This document shows, piece by piece, positions 44,939-55,429 of a stretch of 64,000 nt of DNA. The stretch comes from Ferrovibrio sp964218355 (lineage in GTDB: Bacteria; Pseudomonadota; Alphaproteobacteria; Ferrovibrionales; Ferrovibrionaceae). The notes beneath the pieces are model-generated. The model was not told where the DNA came from, searched no databases, and was given only the letters and a program-made list of their open reading frames with translations. Location: assembly GCF_964218355.1 (NCBI RefSeq), contig NZ_CAXPMC010000009.1:1-64000 (forward strand), in the 5' to 3' direction. The position numbers and the translations under genes were made by a program. Position 1 is the stretch's first letter. Each line of letters opens with the position of its first letter.

Positions 44939-44966
44939 CGGAGAGGGGCGTTCCGTGCCGGGCGTG

Positions 44967-45023
44967 TTCATTCCGGCCCCATTCACACAGGCTCTTTTCA
45001 CACAGGCCCCTTTCACACCGGCC
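44967..45023. repeat. Degenerate 15-bp tandem repeat
   Basis: About four units of 15 bp beginning at 44967, 44982, 44997 and 45012; units two and three are TTCACACAGGCTCTT and TTCACACAGGCCCCT. The last unit runs into the stop codon of the acyl-CoA dehydrogenase gene (minus strand). Confidence 0.65.
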
Positions 45024-46683
45024 GGGCGCGGTCGGCAATCGCCCGGGTATCCGTGCCTTTGGGCAGGGTGCCGAAGGCGCGGCCCCAGTCGCCGCCCAGC
45101 CGGCTGGCGCAGAAGGCATCGGCCACGGCGGGGATCGAATGGCGCACCAGCAGGGCGCCCTGCAGCGTGACCATCATCTTCTCGACCACGTGGCGGGCGC
45201 GGTGTTCCATCTCGGCGGTGTCGGCGAATTCGGCCTTCAGGTCGTTGATCGCCGCATCCAGCGCCTTGTCGTTGCCGCGGGCCGGAATCAGCTCGGCGAA
45301 ATAGGCCTCGATGCTGTCCGGATGCTTCTGCAGGGCGCGCAGCACGTCGAGGCACATCACGTTGCCCGATCCCTCCCAGATCGAGTTGAGCGGGATTTCC
45401 TTGTACAGCAGCCCAAGCGGCCCCTCGTCGACATAGCCGTTGCCGCCATGCACCTCCATGGCCTCGACCACGGCATTGGGCGCGCGCTTGCACACCCAGT
45501 ATTTCACCGCCGGCGTGCACAGCCGGCGGAAGGCGGCGCCCTGCTCGCTGGCTTCCGCGCGGTCGAAGGCACGCGCCAGCCGCAGGGCGAGCAGGGTGGC
45601 CGCCTCGGATTCCAGCGCCAGGTCGGCCACCACATTGGTCATCAGCGGCTGGTCGATCAGGTGCCGCTGGAAGGCGCGGCGGTGATAGACGTGATGCAGC
45701 GCCTGGGCCACCGCGCCGCGCAGCAGGCCGGCCGAGCCCAGCGCGCAGTCGAGCCGCGTATACGTGCCCATCTCGATGATGGTCGGCACGCCGCGGCCTT
45801 CCTCGCCCAGCAGCCAGCCATGGGCATTCTCGAACTCGACCTCGGAGGAGGCATTCGATTTGTTGCCGACCTTGTCCTTCAGGCGCTGGATACGGATGGC
45901 GTTCGGCGTGCCGTCGGGCAGCCAGTGCGGCATGAAAAAGCAGCTCAGCCCCCCCGGTGCCTGCGCCAGCACCAGATGCGCGTCGATCTGCGGGCAGGAG
46001 AAGAACCACTTGTGGCCGGTGATGACATATTCCTGGCCCGGGCCGCCGGCGCCCGCGGGCAGGGCCCGCGTGGTGTTGGCGCGCACGTCCGAGCCGCCCT
46101 GCTTCTCGGTCATGCCCATGCCGATCAGGGCGCCGGATTTCTGCGCCACCGGCTTCATCGCCGGGTCGTAGCTGCGGCTGTAGATTTTCGGCAGCCATTC
46201 GGCGGCAATCGCCGCATCGCGCTTCAGCGCCGGCACCGAACCATAAGTCATGGTGGTGGGGCACTGGCTGCCCGGTTCGATCTGCGCATGCATCACATAG
46301 GCCGCCGCGCGGGCGACATGGGCGCCGGGCTTCGGATCGGCCCAGGGTGCGCTGTGCAGGCCCTCGCCGATGATCAGCCCCATGATGTTGTGCCAGGCGG
46401 GATGGAACTCGACCTCGTCGCGGCGATGGCCGAAGCGGTCGAACAGCTTCAGCTGCGGCGGAAACCGGTGCGCCAGCCGGCCCTGCTCGATGGCCCAGGC
46501 ACTGCCGAGTTTCGCGCCATAGGCGGCGAGCTGGTCCTTCGCCCAGCCGGCGCCGTTCACCTCGGCCGCATTCACCAGGCCCCTGTCGGTGGCGAAGAGG
46601 TTGTAGTCTTCCAGGGCCGGCGGCTGGTTCAGCACCTCGTGGGTGTCGAAGGCGGCATTGGCCGGGGGCAGCAGGGCCGTCAT
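45013..46683 (-). CDS. Acyl-CoA dehydrogenase family protein (AidB-like)
   Basis: 556 residues, longer than ordinary acyl-CoA dehydrogenases and similar to AidB in length and motifs: GMGMTEKQGGSDVRANTT, GHKWFFSCPQIDAHLVLAQ, EVHGGNGYVDEGPL and IWEGSGNVMCLDVLRAL. E. coli AidB binds FAD and DNA and is induced by alkylation; others act as isovaleryl-CoA dehydrogenases. The gene overlaps the upstream TetR gene as ATGA, so it is probably the regulator's own target. The last residues come from the 15-bp repeat region. Confidence 0.88.
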   Translation of the reverse strand: MTALLPPANAAFDTHEVLNQPPALEDYNLFATDRGLVNAAEVNGAGWAKDQLAAYGAKLGSAWAIEQGRLAHRFPPQLKLFDRFGHRRDEVEFHPAWHNIMGLIIGEGLHSAPWADPKPGAHVARAAAYVMHAQIEPGSQCPTTMTYGSVPALKRDAAIAAEWLPKIYSRSYDPAMKPVAQKSGALIGMGMTEKQGGSDVRANTTRALPAGAGGPGQEYVITGHKWFFSCPQIDAHLVLAQAPGGLSCFFMPHWLPDGTPNAIRIQRLKDKVGNKSNASSEVEFENAHGWLLGEEGRGVPTIIEMGTYTRLDCALGSAGLLRGAVAQALHHVYHRRAFQRHLIDQPLMTNVVADLALESEAATLLALRLARAFDRAEASEQGAAFRRLCTPAVKYWVCKRAPNAVVEAMEVHGGNGYVDEGPLGLLYKEIPLNSIWEGSGNVMCLDVLRALQKHPDSIEAYFAELIPARGNDKALDAAINDLKAEFADTAEMEHRARHVVEKMMVTLQGALLVRHSIPAVADAFCASRLGGDWGRAFGTLPKGTDTRAIADRARPV

Positions 46684-47312
46684 GGTCTGTCCTTTCGGGA
46701 TGATCTCGGGTCTGGTCCGACCGCCTGCACGCAGAAGCGCGCGAGGCCGGCAATCAGCATGTCCTGGTCGGTGCGTTTCGCCTGCGGCGCCAGCGGGCCG
46801 ATCAGCGCCTCGTTCAGCGCGCCGGTCATCGCCGAAGCGGTCAGCACGGCATCCTGCGGCGCGATCTCGCCGGCGGAAATCCCGTCTTCGATGATGCCGG
46901 CAAAGATGTCGCGATAGGGCAGGCGGTAACGCAGCCGGTCGGCCTCGACCAGCGGATCGACCGGCTCGGCCAGCAGGGCCCAGGCCAGCCGGCGGCCCTT
47001 CAGCGCGCGGCGGGCGAAGACCTCGACCACCCGGGCCAGCCGCTCGCGCGCCGGACCGGGCTGCCGCGCGGCCTCGGCGCAGACATCGATCTCGCGCTGC
47101 GAGCCGCGGCGGAACACCTCGTCGAACAATTCGGCCTTGGAGGGGAAATAGCGGTAGAGGGCGCCGGTCGACAGCCCGGCCTCGGCGGCGATGGCCGGAA
47201 TCCCGGTGCCGCCATAGCCATGGCGCGCCACCAGCGCCAGCGCCGCATCGACGATGCGCTCGCGGGTCTCGGTCAGCCGTGCCACCACGGCTTCGGTGCG
47301 GCGATAGGCCAT
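46680..47312 (-). CDS. TetR-family transcriptional regulator
   Basis: 210 residues. N-terminal HTH TRERIVDAALALVARHGYGGTGIPAIAAEAGLSTGALYRYFPSKAELFDEVF (about 14-65), with a ligand-binding C-terminal region. The start at 47312 has GGGAG; an upstream in-frame start at 47360 would include the operator. It probably represses itself and the acyl-CoA dehydrogenase gene, relieved by an acyl-CoA or similar ligand. Confidence 0.9.
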   Translation of the reverse strand: MAYRRTEAVVARLTETRERIVDAALALVARHGYGGTGIPAIAAEAGLSTGALYRYFPSKAELFDEVFRRGSQREIDVCAEAARQPGPARERLARVVEVFARRALKGRRLAWALLAEPVDPLVEADRLRYRLPYRDIFAGIIEDGISAGEIAPQDAVLTASAMTGALNEALIGPLAPQAKRTDQDMLIAGLARFCVQAVGPDPRSSRKDRP

Positions 47313-47327
47313 GCGTTTCTCCCTGCC

Positions 47328-47353
47328 AAGAAGTGAAACATGGTTCACTTCTT
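47328..47353. promoter_or_regulatory. TetR operator palindrome
   Basis: Arms AAGAAGTGAA (47328-47337) and TTCACTTCTT (47344-47353) around ACATGG, 15 bp before the tetR start. It is the likely autoregulatory site. Confidence 0.8.
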
Positions 47354-47460
47354 TCGGCAAGCAGGAAGATCGTGGTGTCTTGAAGCCGCCGGGGGGCGCC
47401 TATATGGAGGCTGCGGCAGCCTTGCCGCCGGCCGGCAGCCGGCCCCGGTCCGCCGGTCCG

Positions 47461-47540
47461 CAGCGGGCACCAGCGGTCCGCAGCGGTCACGAACGGTCAC
47501 CAGCGGTCAGAAACGGTCACGAACGGTCGCCAGCGGGATC
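47461..47540. repeat. 10-bp tandem repeat array, eight units
   Basis: Eight consecutive decamers of the type (C/G)A(G/A)CGGTCAC, for example CAGCGGTCAC, GAACGGTCAC, AAACGGTCAC. It lies in the 355-bp gap between the TetR gene and the P-loop kinase gene. The period is close to one DNA turn. No other feature is seen in 47354-47460 or 47541-47667, apart from GC-rich sequence. Confidence 0.75.
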
Positions 47541-47667
47541 AGGCGGTTGGCCGGTTCTCCGGGGATGCCGGTGCTATCACTGCTGTCACTGATATTATCC
47601 GCCCCGCCGGCGGGTTTTCCGCATCCGGAGGTTTCCCGGCCCCGCGGCCGGATTCTACACTGCCGCC

Positions 47668-48219
47668 ATGAACCTGCTGTTTCTCTATGGCAAGCCGGCC
47701 ACCGGCAAGCTGACCGTAGCCCGCGAGCTGGCCGCGCTCACCGGCTACAGGCTGTTCCACAACCACCTGACGGTCGACCTGCTGCTGCCGGTCTTCGAGT
47801 TCGGCAGCCGGCCCTTCGTCGATCTGCGCGAAAGGATCTGGCTGATGGTGTTCGAGGCCGCGGCGAAGCAGCGCGAGCATGGCCTGATCTTCACCTTCGC
47901 GCCCGAGACCACGGTGCAGCCGGATTTCGTCAGCCGCACCGTCGACATGGTGGCCACCGCCGGCAGCCGGGTGCGCTTCGTCGAGCTGGTCTGCGCCATG
48001 GACGAGGTCTACCGCCGCATCGACAACCAGTCGCGCCGCCAGCATGGCAAGCTGACCTCGCACGAGGTCTACGAGAAGCTGGAATCCCAAGGCGTCTTCG
48101 CCACGTCCCATATGCCGAAGCCCGAGGTGCGGATCGATACCGGCCGGCTGCAGCCCGCCGCGGCGGCGGCGCAGATCATGAAAGAGCTGGGCATACCCCG
48201 CGCCAGGCCGGCGGGCTGA
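47668..48219 (+). CDS. P-loop kinase-like ATP-binding protein (shikimate/gluconate kinase-like)
   Basis: 183 residues. Walker A GKPATGKLT at 8-16, a lid region (RIDNQSRRQHGKLTSHEVYEKLESQG) and a C-terminal helix. Proteins of this kind are often called shikimate kinase-like, but shikimate-binding residues are not evident, so the substrate is unknown. The AT-poor upstream region offers no clear promoter; the 10-bp repeat array lies 130 bp upstream. Confidence 0.75.
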   Translation: MNLLFLYGKPATGKLTVARELAALTGYRLFHNHLTVDLLLPVFEFGSRPFVDLRERIWLMVFEAAAKQREHGLIFTFAPETTVQPDFVSRTVDMVATAGSRVRFVELVCAMDEVYRRIDNQSRRQHGKLTSHEVYEKLESQGVFATSHMPKPEVRIDTGRLQPAAAAAQIMKELGIPRARPAG

Positions 48220-48226
48220 GCGCCAG

Positions 48227-51904
<3,678 letters not shown>

Positions 51905-51949
51905 GGCAGGCTCCGGGGCGCGGTGGCAGTGGAGGCAGACGGTTACAAA

Positions 51950-51970
51950 ACGTTGACAAATTGTCAACGT
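51950..51970. promoter_or_regulatory. MarR-type operator upstream of 5-oxoprolinase
   Basis: A perfect 21-bp palindrome, arms ACGTTGACAA and TTGTCAACGT around a central A. It lies 11 bp after the MarR gene's end and 45 bp before the oxoprolinase start, and includes TTGACA, usable as a -35. Confidence 0.85.
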
Positions 51971-51981
51971 CCGGCAGATGC

Positions 51982-52584
51982 CTACAGCGAGGCGGCGGAA
52001 CGGGCCGCCTGGTCGTAGATACCCGACAGGGCCCGCATCAGCTCGGCCACCCGCGACAGGTCGCCCTGTGCCTGTCCGGCCCGGGGCTGGCCGATCAGGG
52101 CAAAGGCCTGGCCCAGCAGCTGTTCGCGGATCTTGCGGTATTCCAGGCACAGGGCCTGTCCCTTCGGGGTGGTGCTGTAGAAGATTTCCTTGCCCTTGCG
52201 GGTGCCGGAGACAAGGCCGAGGCGGACCATCTTCTTCAGGCCGTAATTGACGGTATGGGAATCCTCGACATTCAGCACGAGGCAGAGATCGGCCAGCCGT
52301 TTCGGCCGTTCGCGGTGATTCACCCCGTGCAGCACCATCACATCCAGCGCCGCGAGGTCGCCCTGGCCGTCCATTGCGGCATTGGCGGCGCCCATGCAGC
52401 GCACGATCCAGCGGGCAAAGGCATTGCCGGTCATCATCAGGGCGAATTCGAACTCGCTGAGACCTTCCAGTTTTTCGCTGGCCAGATGCGCGGAGGAGAC
52501 GATGGCGCGGCGCGGGCTGCCGGCAGCGGATTTGCGCCCGGTAGCGGCGGGCGTCCGGGCGGCGGAACTTTTCGCTCTGGCCAT
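51982..52584 (-). CDS. MarR/winged-helix transcriptional regulator
   Basis: 200 residues. A basic, low-complexity N-terminus (residues 2-25, ARAKSSAARTPAATGRKSAA) is followed by a winged helix (LDVMVLHGVNHRERPKRLADLCLVLNVEDSHTVNYGLKKMVRLGLVSGTRKGKEIFYSTTPKG). It resembles the predicted MarR-like regulators of alphaproteobacterial oxoprolinase or amino-acid genes. It precedes the oxoprolinase gene with the palindrome in between, so it most likely controls that gene. The start has AGGGAA upstream; an ATG further upstream at 52731 would overlap the divergent transporter. Confidence 0.85.
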   Translation of the reverse strand: MARAKSSAARTPAATGRKSAAGSPRRAIVSSAHLASEKLEGLSEFEFALMMTGNAFARWIVRCMGAANAAMDGQGDLAALDVMVLHGVNHRERPKRLADLCLVLNVEDSHTVNYGLKKMVRLGLVSGTRKGKEIFYSTTPKGQALCLEYRKIREQLLGQAFALIGQPRAGQAQGDLSRVAELMRALSGIYDQAARSAASL

Positions 52585-52729
52585 GCTGTTTCCCTGTTCG
52601 CGGTGCCTCGAAAGCGGGCAGGGCGCGGCATCCGTTGCTGCCCCGCATACCCCCCTTGCAGCCAGCGCATGGCCCGGTGGGTAAACAACCGTAGCCCGCC
52701 AGCAGCCCGGTTTGCTAGGGTCCCGGCCC

Positions 52730-53653
52730 ATGAAGCCTCAACATCTCGCCCTGATGCTGCTGATCTGCACGATCTGGGGCTTTAACTTTGTCGCATCGAA
52801 GATCGCGGTCACGCAGTTTCCGCCCGTCTTCTTCACCGGGCTGCGCTTTCTTGGCGTCGGCCTGCTGATGCTGCCCTGGCTGAAATGGCAGCCGGGCCAG
52901 ATGCGGCTGGTCATCCCCGCGGCGCTGCTGATGGGCACGCTGCATTTCACCCTGATGTTCAACGGCATCGCCCTGGCCGACGATGTCGCCGTGGTGGCGG
53001 TGGTGATCCAGCTCGGCGTGCCGATCTCCACCCTGATGGCCTGGGGCATGCTGGGCGAGCGGGTGCGCTGGAAGCGCGGACTTGGCATAGCCCTTGCTTT
53101 CCTCGGCACCATGGTAATCAGCTTCGACCCGAAGGTGATGGGCTATCACACCGCGATCCTGTTCTGCATCGGCAGCGTCCTCGCCATGTCGTTCGGCCAG
53201 ATACTGGTGCGGCGCATCCGTGATGTCGGCACCTTCGAGATGCAGGCCTGGGTCGGCCTGGTCAGCGCACCCAGCCTGCTGATGATCTCGTTCCTGGCCG
53301 AAAGCGGGCAGACCGCCAGCATGCTGTCCGCCGAGTGGGAACACTGGGCCATGATCGTCTATGCCGTGCTCGGCGTGTCGCTGGTCGGCCATGGCGGCGC
53401 CTATTTCCTGCTGCGCCGCTATCCGGTCAGCATCGTCAATCCCGGTTTCACGCTGGCGCCGATCCTCGGCATCCTGTCGGGGATCGTGTTCCTCGACGAG
53501 CGCCTCAGCGAGCGCGTGGTGATCGGCTCGGCGATGACGCTGATCGGCGTGCTGATCGTGACGCTGCGCGAGGCCAAGGTCGCCGAGGCCCGTGGTGCCC
53601 GCCCGGGCGAAGCCGCGCTGGCGCCTGCATCGGAGAAGGCGGCCGGGGAATGA
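52730..53653 (+). CDS. EamA/DMT-family transporter
   Basis: 307 residues with ten transmembrane helices in two EamA repeats (LLICTIWGFNFVASKIAVTQFPPVFFTGLRFLGVGL; PGFTLAPILGILSGIVFLDERLSERVVIGSAMTLIGVLIV). It resembles amino-acid or metabolite exporters such as YedA/RhtA relatives; substrate unknown. The start at 52730 follows TAGGG. It overlaps the amidase gene as ATGA. It is unrelated in sequence detail to the EamA protein at 2875. Confidence 0.87.
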   Translation: MKPQHLALMLLICTIWGFNFVASKIAVTQFPPVFFTGLRFLGVGLLMLPWLKWQPGQMRLVIPAALLMGTLHFTLMFNGIALADDVAVVAVVIQLGVPISTLMAWGMLGERVRWKRGLGIALAFLGTMVISFDPKVMGYHTAILFCIGSVLAMSFGQILVRRIRDVGTFEMQAWVGLVSAPSLLMISFLAESGQTASMLSAEWEHWAMIVYAVLGVSLVGHGGAYFLLRRYPVSIVNPGFTLAPILGILSGIVFLDERLSERVVIGSAMTLIGVLIVTLREAKVAEARGARPGEAALAPASEKAAGE

Positions 53654-54423
53654 TCAGGCTGGTCGATCGGCCATCGCCGAATTTCGACGATCGCAACTGC
53701 CGCCGGCCGGTCGATACGGTGGTGCTGCATTATACCGGCATGCCGACCGCGCAGGCGGCGCTGCAGCGGCTGTGCGACCCCGAGGCCAAAGTCAGCGCGC
53801 ATTACTGCATCGACGAGGACGGCACGACCTATCGCCTGGTCGACGAGGGCAAGCGCGCCTGGCATGCCGGCATCTCCTTCTGGCGCGGCGTGCGTGACGT
53901 CAATGCCCGCTCGATCGGCATCGAGCTGGTCAACCCGGGCCATGAATTCGGTTATCGCGAGTTTCCCAAGCCGCAGGTTGATGCCCTGCTGGCGCTGCTG
54001 GGCGATATCGCGCAGCGCTATGAAATTCTGCCCGGCAACTATGTCGGCCATTCCGATATCGCGCCGCAGCGCAAGGAAGATCCGGGCGAGCTGTTCCCCT
54101 GGCACCGGCTGGCGGCGGCGGGCTTCGGCCGCTGGTGGGCCGACAGTTTCCGCGTCTCGCCTCATGCACCGGTGCTGGCGGCGGGCGAGCGCAACGGCGC
54201 CGTGCTGGAACTGCAGCTGGCGCTCGACCGCATCGGGTACGGCATCGAGGGCAGCGGCCTGTATGACCCGCTGACCGAGGCGGTGGTGCGCGCATTCCAG
54301 CGGCACTGGCGCCCGGCCCAGGTCGATGGCATCAGCGATGCCGAGACCACCAGCCTCATCCACCATATTGCCGAACAGGTGACGGTGCGCCGGGTCGGCG
54401 CCGGCCGGCCAGCCGACGCCTGA
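53650..54423 (+). CDS. N-acetylmuramoyl-L-alanine amidase, AmpD/AmiD-like with peptidoglycan-binding domain
   Basis: 257 residues. An Amidase_2 domain with zinc ligands His27 (VVLHYTG), His134 and Asp144 (YVGHSDIAPQRKEDPG) occupies residues about 20-150. Residues about 175-245 form a PG_binding_1 domain (LELQLALDRIGYGIEGSGLYDPLTEAVVRAFQRHW). There is no obvious signal peptide, so it may act in cytoplasmic muropeptide recycling. The start overlaps the transporter stop. It is followed by the rnpB gene. Confidence 0.9.
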   Translation: MIRLVDRPSPNFDDRNCRRPVDTVVLHYTGMPTAQAALQRLCDPEAKVSAHYCIDEDGTTYRLVDEGKRAWHAGISFWRGVRDVNARSIGIELVNPGHEFGYREFPKPQVDALLALLGDIAQRYEILPGNYVGHSDIAPQRKEDPGELFPWHRLAAAGFGRWWADSFRVSPHAPVLAAGERNGAVLELQLALDRIGYGIEGSGLYDPLTEAVVRAFQRHWRPAQVDGISDAETTSLIHHIAEQVTVRRVGAGRPADA

Positions 54424-54493
54424 CGCCGGCTTCGTTCCGGCGGCGGCGATTTCCCGGCTTGACGGCGACCGGCCGGGGCCGTACCTGTGCCCG

Positions 54494-54878
<385 letters not shown>

Positions 54879-54937
54879 GCTTTTCCGCGGATGCTTTGCA
54901 ATTGACTCGCAGCACGGCTGCTGGCAGTGTCCGCGCC

Positions 54938-55110
54938 GATGGTGCCCGCAAGGGCCTAACAGGGAACGCGGTGAGGACGATCCGTCCGAAGCCGCGGCTG
55001 CCCCCGCAACTGTAAGCGGCGAGTCTTCCGTCACATCAGCCACTGGCGCATCGGCGCCGGGAAGGCGGCGGCAGGCACCGACCCGCGAGCCAGGAGACCT
55101 GCCATCAGTC
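54938..55110 (+). promoter_or_regulatory. Cobalamin (adenosylcobalamin-type) riboswitch
   Basis: Conserved cobalamin aptamer pieces appear in order: GGTGCCCGCAAGGGC, AACAGGGAACGCGGTGAGG, GCTGCCCCCGCAACTGTAAGCGG, GGGAAGGC, and the B12 box GAGCCAGGAGACCTGCC at about 55087-55103. It lies 60 nt after rnpB; TTGACT at 54902 could be its -35. The next gene, a TonB receptor, starts 320 nt downstream, longer than usual for this class. Confidence 0.94.
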
Positions 55111-55356
55111 GTGGTCACACGCGAACGCGTCGGGCGGGGTGTCTCGATGGGTGTTTTCTCCGCATGCCGGGTCTGTGCATGCCGGAGAGGGCCTTGTTCG
55201 CGGTGACGTGCCACACGTTGCCCGAGGTCCGACCCATGACCGTACCCGTTCCCTCTCCCCGTTAGCGGTGCTGCGGCCCAGGCGTTGTCCGCCCGGTCCG
55301 TATCTGACTCCGGTTGCCACGCAATGGCCCGTATCGACATGGGCTTGCATGGCTGC
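55111..55356 (+). other. Long leader between riboswitch and TonB receptor
   Basis: Contains a short hairpin (ACGCG-AA-CGCGT at about 55121), two direct copies of GCATGCCGG near 55162 and 55177, and a 19-codon ORF (55147-55206) whose product has four cysteines. No ribosome binding site or clear function supports translation of that ORF. I see no convincing terminator or anti-terminator; the expression platform of the riboswitch is not identified. Confidence 0.35.
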
Positions 55357-55386
55357 ATATATGTAATGTTATAACATTACATATAT
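55357..55386. promoter_or_regulatory. 30-bp perfect palindrome, Zur/Fur-like box
   Basis: Core TGTAATGTTATAACATTACA, extended with perfect symmetry by five A/T pairs on each side. The inner ATGTTATAACAT closely resembles proteobacterial Zur boxes. It ends 43 bp before the TonB-receptor start and would block its promoter when bound. Confidence 0.75.
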
Positions 55387-55429
55387 CAATATCCCGGTAA
55401 TCCAAAGAATCCTGACCTGGGGGTAAGAC

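Noticed and set aside
44867..44960. C-terminal extension encoding peptides such as SYPRKRVPGRAAGLGSRIRGSDDK
   Set aside because: This is the typical translation of REP/BIME repeats in a non-coding frame, not a protein.
47461..47540. CRISPR array
   Set aside because: Repeats are 10 bp, contiguous and without spacers; no cas genes are present.
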